Of a stretch of 36,778 nt of DNA, positions 18,062-26,198 are shown piece after piece. Source of the stretch: Microbacterium terregens (lineage in GTDB: Bacteria > Pseudomonadota > Alphaproteobacteria > Sphingomonadales > Sphingomonadaceae); contig NZ_BSEX01000006.1 of NCBI RefSeq assembly GCF_027922045.1, forward strand, positions 1-36,778, in the 5' to 3' direction. The notes beneath the pieces are model-generated. The model had not been told where the DNA came from. It searched no databases and saw only the letters and a program-made list of their open reading frames with translations. Numbering within the stretch: the first letter of the stretch is position 1; each line of letters opens with the position of its first letter. The translations under genes and the position numbers were made by a program.

Positions 18062-18484
18062 CTATCGCGCCTTGTCCGGGAGCACCGACGCCAGGTCCGG
18101 GCGCGGGAGGATCGGCGGCGTGCTGTCCGCGTAGGTGAGCCAGTGGCTCCAGATCACATGGGTGCGCAGCTTCGTGAGGCGCGTGTGGCAGGTGATGCTC
18201 ATGTGGGTGCGGATCGTGCCGCCGATCCAGTTCTGGTACACACTCGCGCATTCGGCGTCGCGGTAACGGATCCAGGCGCGCTGGGCCTCGACCAGTTCCT
18301 TGGCGGTCTGCGCCTCCCCTTCGCTGCGCAGCCGGCGCATCGCCGCCTGGTAGTAGCGGTTCAATTCGGCATCGGCCGCGGCGAGTTCGGCGGAGGCGCA
18401 GGCGTCGACCGACGGCGTGTCGGCGCCGGGGCAGGATACGGGCTCCGCCGACTGGAGGAACAGGGCGAGCGCGAACAGGGGCAT
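18062..18484 (-). CDS. LprI family protein (DUF1311), periplasmic
   Basis: 140 residues. A short signal peptide (MPLFALALFLQSAEP) precedes an LprI/DUF1311 domain with CASAELAAADAELNRYY, the signature LVEAQRAWIRYRDAEC and several paired Cys. The Mycobacterium family member LprI inhibits lysozyme; whether this one does is unproven. The C-terminal part after HMSITCHTRLTKLR is a longer tail than in minimal members. AAGGA lies 6 bases before the ATG. The barstar-like gene follows after 8 bases, so the two are probably co-transcribed. Confidence 0.8.
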   Translation of the reverse strand: MPLFALALFLQSAEPVSCPGADTPSVDACASAELAAADAELNRYYQAAMRRLRSEGEAQTAKELVEAQRAWIRYRDAECASVYQNWIGGTIRTHMSITCHTRLTKLRTHVIWSHWLTYADSTPPILPRPDLASVLPDKAR

Positions 18485-18550
18485 GGGGAGTCCTTGGAAT
18501 TGCCGGTTGCAGCGATGCCGTGCCGACCAGAAGACGGCATCGGCGTTGCG

Positions 18551-18880
18551 CTACATCAGCGGGCGGCGTTGCGGATCGAGGACGGTGACCTCCTCGAAGC
18601 CGGCGGATTGCAAGCTGTAGATCGCGCCGCCGATGCAGCGATACGGGACCTCGTTCGTGTCCAGCCGGATGCGGGCGCTGCGTCCGGGCTTCGCTTCGGG
18701 ACGGGCGGTGGCGAGCAGTTCCTGAGGGGTGATCGTGCGCCCGCCGACTTCGATGGTGCAGTCGGCCGCTGACCCTCGAACCACGATGTCGAACGGCGCG
18801 GGCGCCGCCCTGCTCGTCGCGTACCCAGCCAGGGCGAGTGCAAGGGCCGCGATGATCGTAGAAGGAAGGGCCGGCTGCAT
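18551..18880 (-). CDS. ExbD/TolR-like periplasmic domain protein
   Basis: 109 residues: an N-terminal hydrophobic segment (PSTIIAALALALAGYATS), then a small domain with CTIEVGGRTITPQELL, ARIRLDTNEVPYRCIGGAIYSLQSAGFEEVTV. The order of GGR-x-VT-x-x-EL, a PY-x-x-I segment and LQ-x-AGF-x-x-V resembles the periplasmic part of ExbD/TolR, but the usual N-terminal membrane Asp is missing and no ExbB is near. It may be a solitary domain that borrowed the fold. It is the first of three minus-strand genes after the helicase terminator, 66 bases before lprI. Confidence 0.6.
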   Translation of the reverse strand: MQPALPSTIIAALALALAGYATSRAAPAPFDIVVRGSAADCTIEVGGRTITPQELLATARPEAKPGRSARIRLDTNEVPYRCIGGAIYSLQSAGFEEVTVLDPQRRPLM

Positions 18881-18942
18881 CGGCGAAGGATGCCGGAACT
18901 TTGGCACTCGAGCAACGTGCCTGCCGGGGCGCGGGCGGGCAC

Positions 18943-18968
18943 AAAAAAGGGGGCCGGAGCCCCCTTTT
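18943..18968 (-). terminator. Rho-independent terminator of the DEAD-box helicase gene
   Basis: On the minus strand AAAAGGGGGC and GCCCCCTTTT form a perfect 10-bp stem with a 4-base loop, and the T-run extends to six. It lies 4 bases after the helicase stop and separates it from the ExbD-like gene. Confidence 0.9.
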
Positions 18969-18972
18969 CGGA

Positions 18973-20679
18973 TTAGCCGCGCGGGCCGCCGCGGGGGCGG
19001 AACGGGCGGGCGTGGTGGCGCGGCTGGTTGGGGCCGCCGCGGGGCGGGCGCGGGCCGCCCGTGCTGCCCGGGGGCGGCGGACCGTCCATCGGCAGCACGC
19101 GGAAGTCGTCGTCGCCCTCGCCCGCGGTGCGCTTGATCGCGGCCACGAAGCGGCTGGCGACGGCGCGCGGGATCTGGAAGGCGGTCTCGTCCGCGGCGAT
19201 GCGGATCGCGCCGACTTCCCCCTTGGTGATGTGGCCGCGGCGGCACAGCAGCGGCAGCAGCCAGCGCGGATCGGCGTTCTGGCGGCGACCGATGTTCATG
19301 CGGAACCAGACGCTGTCCTCGAAGCCGGCACGCGGGCCGTCGTCGCGGGGGCCACGCTCGCCGCGGTCGTTGCCGCCGACGAGGTCCTCGGCCGCCGGCA
19401 GCTTGGCGCGATAGGCGCGCACCAGCATCGCGGCGATGTCGGCGGGCTCACGGCCTTCGAGCAGGCGGGCGCCCAGCGCGCGATCCTCCTCGTCCAGCTC
19501 CACCGTGTCGCTGAGCTTGGCGAGCAGGCGCTCGCGATCGGCCTCGCGGATGGCGTCGGCGCTCGGCACCTCGACCCACTCGGCGTTGATCTTGGCACCG
19601 CGCAGCATCATCTCGACGCGGCGGCGGCGCTGATAGGGCACGACCAGCGCGGCGATGCCCTTCTTGCCCGCGCGGCCGGTGCGGCCGGAGCGGTGCTGAA
19701 GCGCCTCGGCATCGCGCGGCAGTTCGACGTGGATCACCAGGCTGAGCGAGGGCAGATCGATGCCGCGCGCGGCAACGTCGGTCGCGACGCAGACGCGGGC
19801 GCGGCGATCGCGCAGCGCCTGGAGCGCGTGGTTGCGCTCGTTCTGGCTGTGCTCGCCCGAAAGCGCCACGGCGTCGAAGCCGCGCTCGACCAGGCTCGCG
19901 TGGAGGCGGCGGACCGCTTCACGGGTGGCGCAGAAGAGGAAGGCGGTGTCCGGCTCGTGGAAGCGCAGCAGGTTCACCACCGCGTGCTCGATGTCGGACG
20001 GGGCGACGGTGACGCACTGGTAGGCGATGTCACCGTGACCGCGATCAGCGGACAGCGTCTCGATGCGGAGCGCGTCGCGCTGGTAGCGCTTGGCGAGTGC
20101 GACGATCGGGCGCGGCATGGTCGCGGAGAACAGCAGCGTGCGGCGGCCGTCGGCGGTCGCGTCGAGGATCTGCTCCAGGTCCTCGCGGAAGCCCATGTCG
20201 AGCATCTCGTCGGCCTCGTCGAGCACCGCGACTCGGATCGCCGACAGGTCGAGCGCGCCGCGTTCGAGATGGTCGCGCAGGCGGCCGGGGGTGCCGACGA
20301 CGATGTGGGCGCCGTGGCTGAGGCTGCGACGCTCACGCGACGGGTCCATGCCGCCGACGCAGGTGGCGATGCGGGCGCCGGTCTGGCCATAGAGCCAGCC
20401 GAGTTCGCGCGCGACCTGGAGCGCGAGCTCGCGGGTCGGGGCGATGGCGATGGCGAGCGGGGCGCCGGCGGGGCCGATCGCGCCGTCCTCCTCCAGCAGC
20501 TGCGGGGCCATGGCGAGGCCAAAGGCGACGGTCTTGCCGGAGCCGGTCTGGGCGGAGACGATGAGGTCGCGCCCTTCGGCTTCGGGCTGGACGACGGCGG
20601 CCTGGACGGCCGTGGGCGCTTCATAGCCACGCGCAACAAGCGCCGCGGCGAGCGGTTCGGGAACTTTACCAAAGGGCAT
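18973..20679 (-). CDS. DEAD-box ATP-dependent RNA helicase with DbpA-type RNA-binding domain
   Basis: 568 residues. The helicase core has all key motifs: AQTGSGKT (motif I), PTRELALQ (Ia), TPGRL (Ib), VLDEADEML (II, as DEAD), FSATM (III), VATDVAARGIDLP (V) and HRSGRTGRAG (VI). A C-terminal segment (WFRMNIGRRQNADPRWLLPLL to DETAFQIP) matches the DbpA RNA-binding domain, which in Escherichia coli directs the enzyme to 23S rRNA, so a role in ribosome assembly is likely. A Gly/Pro/Arg-rich tail ends the protein. The ATG at 20679 gives the usual N-terminus; the open frame upstream is not conserved. Confidence 0.95.
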   Translation of the reverse strand: MPFGKVPEPLAAALVARGYEAPTAVQAAVVQPEAEGRDLIVSAQTGSGKTVAFGLAMAPQLLEEDGAIGPAGAPLAIAIAPTRELALQVARELGWLYGQTGARIATCVGGMDPSRERRSLSHGAHIVVGTPGRLRDHLERGALDLSAIRVAVLDEADEMLDMGFREDLEQILDATADGRRTLLFSATMPRPIVALAKRYQRDALRIETLSADRGHGDIAYQCVTVAPSDIEHAVVNLLRFHEPDTAFLFCATREAVRRLHASLVERGFDAVALSGEHSQNERNHALQALRDRRARVCVATDVAARGIDLPSLSLVIHVELPRDAEALQHRSGRTGRAGKKGIAALVVPYQRRRRVEMMLRGAKINAEWVEVPSADAIREADRERLLAKLSDTVELDEEDRALGARLLEGREPADIAAMLVRAYRAKLPAAEDLVGGNDRGERGPRDDGPRAGFEDSVWFRMNIGRRQNADPRWLLPLLCRRGHITKGEVGAIRIAADETAFQIPRAVASRFVAAIKRTAGEGDDDFRVLPMDGPPPPGSTGGPRPPRGGPNQPRHHARPFRPRGGPRG

Positions 20680-20908
20680 GGGGGCGCAAATGGCCCTTTC
20701 CGAGCCGTGGCACAAGGGCTTACGGTACTGGAGAGTCCCGGCGCGGGAGGCCGGCGCCGCCCCAGGGCGCGGCTTGGGGCGGATGCGACACTGGCGCACA
20801 AGGCCGATCGCGCTTCAGACTCCGCCCGTTCGTGCCGTCCTTATCAGACCGCCAAGCACGCCGTTCGCGGCGCGCGCTGGTAGGACCGGACCACGCAACC
20901 TGCCGGGC

Positions 20909-21979
20909 TCAGTTTCCCTCGACTGGCTCCGAGGGTTCGGGCTGCGGGTCTGGGGTTGGCTTCGGCTCCAGATACTTGGGGACGAACGGGTTCACGCTCG
21001 GCGGCGGGCCCGACATGCCGGCCGGATCGCCTTCGACACGTCCGCGCAGCTGGTCGATCTCGGCCTGCCTCCGGTTGAGATAGAATGCCCGGGTTGCGGC
21101 ATAGGGATCGGGCGAATTGTCGTGCAGGTCCTTGAGCGTCTGATCGAATTCGGAACGATGATCGAGCGCGCCCAGGACCCCGGCGGGCACCGAATAGCTC
21201 AGGCTCGTGAACGGACTGCCGACGCCGACCGGCAGGACCAGCCGATCGACGGCGCCGCCCAGCAGGTCCCGGACGGTCGTGGGGCCGACCAGGGGCAGGA
21301 ACAGGAACGGTCCGTTCTTCACGCCATAAAAACCCAGCGTGTTTGCAAACCCGTTCGACCGCCGCGGCAGATGGAACGGCTTCCGCTTGGCCATGTCCAC
21401 GAACCCGGCAGCGCCGACGGTGGTATTGATCACGAAGCGGCCGACCGTCTCCGCTGCCTTCCCAGGCTTGAGCTGAAGCAAGAAGTTCAAGAACACGATC
21501 GGTTCACGGATGTTGTACAGGAAGTTGTGGATCCCCTTGCGGATCGGGCTGGGCACAGTCTTCTTGTAGGTTCTTGCGACAGGTCCGATGACGGTGTCGT
21601 CGACCTTCTGCGTGACGGCAAAAGACTCGGCATTCACCGCGCGCAGCGGATCTCCTGCCGGCTCCCGGCGCCCCGTGATGATGATGTCACCGTGCGCCGC
21701 CTCTTCGGCAGACGGCACCTGGAGGGGCGTAGCCGTGTCCAACGGGGGTACTGTACCCGGCGACTCCGGCGAGACTTGAACCGGGCTGACCGCTGGCGGA
21801 ACAGCCGTGCTGGACTGCGACTGAGGCGGCTGCGCTGAAAGGAGTGCCGGATCGACAAGCAGGGCGGAGGGCGCAGCCAGGGTTGCCGAGGCAGCGCTCG
21901 CCGCGGCCGGGAAATCCGCCGCCGGCACTGAGCCCAGGGGGATGACCGCGAGCAGTAGCGCACCGGATACCGTCAACAT
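20909..21979 (-). CDS. MlaA (VacJ) family protein
   Basis: 356-residue protein of the MlaA family, the outer-membrane part of the Mla system that removes misplaced phospholipids from the outer leaflet. The core runs from DPLRAVNAESFAVTQKVDD through REPIVFLNFLLQ, INTTVGAAGFVDMA and FANTLGFYGVKNGPFLFLP to TVRDLLG. A signal-like segment starts the protein, but it has no Cys near the cleavage point, so lipidation is not supported. A roughly 75-residue Ala/Pro/Ser-rich linker precedes the domain, and a Pro-rich tail ends it; both are longer than in classic MlaA. No mlaBCDEF genes are nearby. Confidence 0.87.
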   Translation of the reverse strand: MLTVSGALLLAVIPLGSVPAADFPAAASAASATLAAPSALLVDPALLSAQPPQSQSSTAVPPAVSPVQVSPESPGTVPPLDTATPLQVPSAEEAAHGDIIITGRREPAGDPLRAVNAESFAVTQKVDDTVIGPVARTYKKTVPSPIRKGIHNFLYNIREPIVFLNFLLQLKPGKAAETVGRFVINTTVGAAGFVDMAKRKPFHLPRRSNGFANTLGFYGVKNGPFLFLPLVGPTTVRDLLGGAVDRLVLPVGVGSPFTSLSYSVPAGVLGALDHRSEFDQTLKDLHDNSPDPYAATRAFYLNRRQAEIDQLRGRVEGDPAGMSGPPPSVNPFVPKYLEPKPTPDPQPEPSEPVEGN

Positions 21980-22420
21980 CTACGCTCATCATCCTGTCGA
22001 CTGGCTTCACCCGAGTCTGAAGCACTGCAACCGGTAACATGCGCTTTCGAAGCCAAACGGCATAGGGATAATCGGCGCAGGAAGCGCGTACCGCCTGGGT
22101 ATGGGGGGAAAAGAGCGGGCCTTGGCGTCCCCGGGCTTGCCTGGTCGTTGCCGCCGGCGAAGTCGCCGAGGGCGCCGAGGATCGAGCGCGGCGAAGCGAC
22201 GGTGCCCCAACCCTGCCCGCCTACCACGCCTGGTAGCGGCCGATAGGAAGCCTGCACGCGGGTGGTTCGGAACCGGCAGCTTGGAACGACCGCTGGCGGG
22301 CCAGTGCCGAAAAAGCACGGTGCCGCAACATCAGCCACAATAACGATGATGCCATGAAAATGCAGCGGAACAATTCTACTCTATACTTGTAGTCGTATTG
22401 ATCAACAGGGGTGTTGTTTC
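21980..22420. other. 441-base intergenic region holding an AIM24 relic
   Basis: No intact gene. On the minus strand a short stretch (about 22144-22240) resembles the 3' end of the AIM24/TIGR00266 gene further along. The last 60 bases before the sulfatase are AT-richer and probably hold its promoter. Confidence 0.6.
22144..22187 (-). pseudogene. Relic of an AIM24/TIGR00266 gene 3' end (left repeat copy)
   Basis: Matches the 3' end of the AIM24 gene at 25327-25370 in 41 of 44 positions. It translates as RSILGALGDFAGGND against GSILGGLGDFVGGNN. The intact gene's stop codon is lost here through a one-base change in length and a substitution. Further upstream on the minus strand a weaker similarity continues (GGQ then a Gly-rich stretch), so it looks like a decayed fragment rather than a chance match. 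Confidence 0.6.
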
Positions 22421-24391
22421 ATGAGATCGCTGGCTTGCGTCCTTTCGACGCCGTTTCTCTTTTTGTGCCCCGCGCTCTCCCAGGCACAGGAGCAACAGGG
22501 TGTGACCACGGCCACGACGGAATCGCAGGAGCGGTTTCTAAAAACGCTCGACTTTTCCGACACCTCCGATTTCGAGGATGCGAAAAAGGGGCTTGTTGAA
22601 GCGTTCAGCGATGTCATTCGCGACGCGGAAGGCAAGGTCGTGTGGGACATGAAGTCCTATGCGTTCGAGAACAACGCGCAAGCACCGGCGACCGTCAACC
22701 CGAGTTTGTGGCGCCAGGAACGGCTGAACAACATCGCCGGATTGTTCAAGGTTTCCGAACATATCTACCAGGTTCGGGGGCTCGACCTCTCCAACATGAC
22801 GATCATCGAGGGCAAGTCGGGCCTCATCATCGTCGATCCGCTGATTTCTTCCGAGACCGCGGCGGCCGCAATGGCGCTCTATCGGAAGCATTTCGGCGAC
22901 CGGCCCGTCGTTGCCGTGATCTACTCGCACTCTCACGTAGATCATTATGGCGGCGTGAAAGGCGTGGTCAGCGAAGCGGATGTTCTCGCCGGAAAGGTGA
23001 AGATCTATGCGCCCGACGGCTTTCTGGAGCACGCCGTTTCGGAAAACGTCTATGCCGGCACCGCGATGAGCCGCCGGGCTCAATATATGTACGGCGCCCT
23101 GCTTCCGAAGAGCCCGACCGGACAGGTCGGCGCCGGCCTGGGCAAGACCACCTCCCGGGGCACCGTGGGCCTGATCGCGCCGACCGACAGCATCGGTACG
23201 GGCGGGAAAGCAGTCGAACAGGTCACCATCGACGGGCTGCAGATCGAGTTCCAGCTGACGCCGGGAACCGAAGCGCCGGCGGAAATGAACATGTACATTC
23301 CCGCCTATCGCGCGCTCGGCGCCGCCGAGAACGCGACGCACACCCTGCACAACGTGCTGACCATCCGCGGCGCGCAGGTGCGCGACCCCAGCGTCTGGTC
23401 TTCGTACCTCGACGACACGATCGCCCGCTATGGCGCCACCACCGAGGTATTGTTCGCGCAGCACCACTGGCCGACCTGGGGCACCGCGCGGATTTCGGCC
23501 ATGCTTGCCGACCAGCGGGACATGTACCGGTACATCAACGATCAGACGCTGCGGCTCATCAACCTCGGCTACACGCCGATGGAAATCGCCGAGGAACTGA
23601 AGACCCTTCCGCCGGCGCTCGGCAAGAAGTGGTATAACCGGGACTATTACGGCTCCATGAGCCACAATGTGCGCGCGGTGTATCAGCGGTACATGGGCTT
23701 CTATGACGGGAACCCGGCGAACCTGAATCCCCTGCCTCCCGTGGAAGCCGCGAGGAAATACGTCGCCTCGATGGGCGGCGAGGACAAGGTCATCGCGCTG
23801 GGGCGCACGTCCTTTGCCCAGGGCGACTATCGCTGGGTCGCCGAACTCATGAAGCACGTCGTGTTCGCGAACCCGCAGTCGGCGGCGGGCAAGGCGCTCC
23901 TGGCCGAGACTCTCGACCAGATGGGCTTCCAGTCCGAGAACGGAACGTGGCGCAACGCGATGCTGATGGGCGCCTTCGAACTGCGCAACGGCGTTCCCAA
24001 GGGCGCCGGGGGCACGGCATCCCCGGACACGATCAAGGCGATGCCGCTCGCCATGTACTTCGACTATCTGGGCATCCGGTTGAACGGTCCCAAGGCTGCT
24101 GCGAGCGGAGACCTCAAGCTCAACTGGGTGTTCTCCGACCCGGCGGAGACCCATGTCGTAACGGTGCGGGGTGGCGCGCTCACCCATCGCAAGGCCGATG
24201 CATCTCCGGAGGCGACGGCGACCCTTTCCCTGTCGCGCAAGACGCTGGATGCGATCACGCTGGGCCAAACCAGTTTCGACCGAGCGATCAGCGACGGTTC
24301 AATCAAGATTTCGGGAGATCGCAGCGCCGTCACCAGGCTGTTCTCCAACCTCGACACCTTCCCGATCTTCTTCAACATCGTGACGCCGTGA
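22421..24391 (+). CDS. Alkyl sulfatase, SdsA1/YjcS type metallo-beta-lactamase fold
   Basis: 656-residue exported enzyme that should hydrolyse primary alkyl sulfates such as SDS to alcohol and sulfate. A signal peptide ends near ALSQAQ. The metallo-beta-lactamase domain carries HSHVDH at residues 170-175 for two zinc ions, followed by the GVKGVVSEADVLAG and AGTAMSRRAQYMYG segments typical of SdsA1. A middle helical dimerisation region (around YNRDYYGSMSHNVRAVYQRY) and a C-terminal SCP2-like domain (EATATLSLSRKTLDAI) complete the family layout. AGGGG lies upstream of the ATG. An outer-membrane protein gene follows after 10 bases. Confidence 0.95.
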   Translation: MRSLACVLSTPFLFLCPALSQAQEQQGVTTATTESQERFLKTLDFSDTSDFEDAKKGLVEAFSDVIRDAEGKVVWDMKSYAFENNAQAPATVNPSLWRQERLNNIAGLFKVSEHIYQVRGLDLSNMTIIEGKSGLIIVDPLISSETAAAAMALYRKHFGDRPVVAVIYSHSHVDHYGGVKGVVSEADVLAGKVKIYAPDGFLEHAVSENVYAGTAMSRRAQYMYGALLPKSPTGQVGAGLGKTTSRGTVGLIAPTDSIGTGGKAVEQVTIDGLQIEFQLTPGTEAPAEMNMYIPAYRALGAAENATHTLHNVLTIRGAQVRDPSVWSSYLDDTIARYGATTEVLFAQHHWPTWGTARISAMLADQRDMYRYINDQTLRLINLGYTPMEIAEELKTLPPALGKKWYNRDYYGSMSHNVRAVYQRYMGFYDGNPANLNPLPPVEAARKYVASMGGEDKVIALGRTSFAQGDYRWVAELMKHVVFANPQSAAGKALLAETLDQMGFQSENGTWRNAMLMGAFELRNGVPKGAGGTASPDTIKAMPLAMYFDYLGIRLNGPKAAASGDLKLNWVFSDPAETHVVTVRGGALTHRKADASPEATATLSLSRKTLDAITLGQTSFDRAISDGSIKISGDRSAVTRLFSNLDTFPIFFNIVTP

Positions 24392-24401
24392 GGTCGCGAC
24401 C

Positions 24402-25304
24402 ATGAGCAAGCACCATGCCGCGTTCGCGACCGCCCTGGCCGGCGGGCTGATCCTGGCGTCCCCATCCGCCTTCGCCCAGGGCGCCCGGGACTGGGAGAAT
24501 GTCCCCGTCGATACGAACATCCTGTTCCTCTACTATACCTATTCGAACACCGAGGCTTCGGTTGATCCGTCGCTACCGATCGAGGGCGTATCGGTGGACG
24601 CGCATGTGCCGATCGCGCGCTATGCGCGGTCCTTCGGCATCGCGGGCCAGGCCGCGGGTGTTCAACTGATCGTCCCCTATGGCTTCGTGACGGCACGTCT
24701 GGATGGGACGAACCTCCAGACCTACAGCGAGGGCCTGGGCGATGTGAACGCCGTCTTCGTCATGAACATCGCGGGGGCGCCTGCGCTGACCCGCCGCGAG
24801 TTCGCGACGTGGCAGCCGAACGCCTATCTCACCGGGTCGATCGGCGTGACGGCGCCGACCGGAGCCTATGACGCGGAAAGCCTCCTCAACATCGGCAAGA
24901 ACCGGTGGATGGTGAAGCCGCAGCTTTCGTACGGAAAGTACTTCGGCCCGCGCACGCTCCTTGCCGTGAACGGCAATGTCCAGTTGTTCGGGGCGAACGA
25001 CGAATATCGAGGCGACGGCAGGCTGCAGCAAAAAGCCCTGTTCGGCGTCGACGGGCACCTCAGCCACGACGTGAGCGACCGGGCCTGGCTGTCGCTGGAC
25101 GCGGTCTATGCCCATGGCGGGACCACCAAAGTCGACGGCGTCGGGCAGGACAACCGGCAACAAACGCTGAGGCTCGGGGCGAGCGGCAGCGTCAGTCTGG
25201 ACCGGGCGACGGCGATCAACCTCGCCTTCACCCGCTCCGTGGCGAAGAAGGACTATACGCCCTCGGCCACCACCTTCTCGGTGAACCTGAACAGAGCGTT
25301 CTGA
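24402..25304 (+). CDS. Outer-membrane transporter, phenol MetA-degradation family-like
   Basis: 300 residues. The signal peptide ends at SAFAQ. The rest is a series of amphipathic beta-strands ending in NLNRAF with a terminal Phe, as expected for an outer-membrane barrel. The layout (GLGDVNAVFVMNI, YLTGSIGVTAPTGAYD, WMVKPQLSYGKYFGPR) fits the Phenol_MetA_deg (PF13557) family of putative channels for hydrophobic compounds. It is 10 bases downstream of the alkyl sulfatase with GAGG before the ATG, so the pair is an operon. An uptake role for sulfate esters or their products is inferred from position. Confidence 0.82.
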   Translation: MSKHHAAFATALAGGLILASPSAFAQGARDWENVPVDTNILFLYYTYSNTEASVDPSLPIEGVSVDAHVPIARYARSFGIAGQAAGVQLIVPYGFVTARLDGTNLQTYSEGLGDVNAVFVMNIAGAPALTRREFATWQPNAYLTGSIGVTAPTGAYDAESLLNIGKNRWMVKPQLSYGKYFGPRTLLAVNGNVQLFGANDEYRGDGRLQQKALFGVDGHLSHDVSDRAWLSLDAVYAHGGTTKVDGVGQDNRQQTLRLGASGSVSLDRATAINLAFTRSVAKKDYTPSATTFSVNLNRAF

Positions 25305-25323
25305 CCGGACGCGCGCGCTTGCC

Positions 25324-26160
25324 CTAGTTGTTGCCGCCGACGAAGTCGCCGAGGCCGCCGAGGATCGAGCCTTCGCCGCGGTTCTGGCCGCCGCGGCTGC
25401 CGGCGGCCGCCAGCATCCGGCCTGCCAGGCGCGAGAAGGGCAGCGACTGGATCCAGACCTTGCCGGGGCCGCGCAGGCGGGCGAAGAACAGGCCCTCGCC
25501 GCCGAACAGCACGCTCTTCACGCCGCCGGCCGTGACCAGGTCGAAGTCCACCGTGTCGGTCATGGCCGCCAGGCAGCCGGTGTCGACGTGGAGTTCCTCG
25601 CCCGGTGCCAGCGTGCGTTCGACGACGGTGCCGCCCATCTGGACGAAGACCCAGCCGTCGCCCTCCAGCTTCTGCATGATGAAACCCTCGCCGCCGAACA
25701 GGCCGGTGAGCACGCGCTTCTGGAAGTGGACGCCGATCGACACGCCCTTGGCGGCGGCGAGAAAGCTGTCCTTCTGGCAGATCAGCCGCCCGCCCACGTC
25801 GCCCAGGCGGATCGGCAGGATCGCGCCGGGCGTCGGCGAGGCAAAGGCGACCCGCGCCTTGCCATGGCCCTGATGGGTGAAGACGGTGGTGAACAGGCTC
25901 TCGCCCGTCACCAGCCGGCGGCCGGCGCCGAGCAGCTTGCCCATGAAGCCGGCACCCTGCCCGCCGCTGCCGTCGCCGAACACCGTGGTCATGTCGACCG
26001 CGGCATCCTTCCACACCAGCGCCCCCGCCTCCGCCACGGCGCTCTCGCCGGGATCGAGCTCGATCTCCAGGAACTGGAGCTCCTGGCCCTTGATCTCGAA
26101 GTCGATGTCGTCGGCGATGCTGCTGCTACGATGGTGCTGCCAGGGGCTCGGATGCGGCAT
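25324..26160 (-). CDS. AIM24 / TIGR00266 family protein
   Basis: 278-residue protein of the AIM24 family, a beta-rich fold found in bacteria and mitochondria with no settled function. Family features are EIKGQELQFLEIELDPGESAVAEAG near the start, the repeated FGGEGF and FGGEGLFFARLRGPG segments and the WIQSLPFSRLA near the end. A Gly/Asn-rich tail (GSILGGLGDFVGGNN) ends the protein. The ATG follows GAGAGGAAG. It starts 38 bases after nadA on the same strand, so it is probably co-transcribed with it. It is convergent with the channel gene. Confidence 0.9.
   Translation of the reverse strand: MPHPSPWQHHRSSSIADDIDFEIKGQELQFLEIELDPGESAVAEAGALVWKDAAVDMTTVFGDGSGGQGAGFMGKLLGAGRRLVTGESLFTTVFTHQGHGKARVAFASPTPGAILPIRLGDVGGRLICQKDSFLAAAKGVSIGVHFQKRVLTGLFGGEGFIMQKLEGDGWVFVQMGGTVVERTLAPGEELHVDTGCLAAMTDTVDFDLVTAGGVKSVLFGGEGLFFARLRGPGKVWIQSLPFSRLAGRMLAAAGSRGGQNRGEGSILGGLGDFVGGNN
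25327..25370 (-). repeat. Right copy of the 44-bp AIM24-derived direct repeat
   Basis: The last 44 bases of the AIM24 coding region, just inside its stop codon, match 22144-22187 at 41 positions in the same orientation. The two copies flank the sulfatase and channel genes, 3183 bases apart. Confidence 0.7.
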
Positions 26161-26198
26161 GGGAACTTCCTCTCGCGGGTGGGGTCAGGCGCGGGCCA

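Noticed and set aside
18901..20883. 660-residue plus-strand open frame opposite the helicase gene
   Set aside because: It is antisense to a clear DEAD-box helicase with all motifs, and its translation is low-complexity Ala/Arg/Gly typical of GC-rich shadow frames.
22144..25370. attL/attR sites of an integrated element
   Set aside because: The repeat looks site-like, but there is no integrase or tRNA target and the left copy has diverged, so only a relic or recombination origin is claimed.
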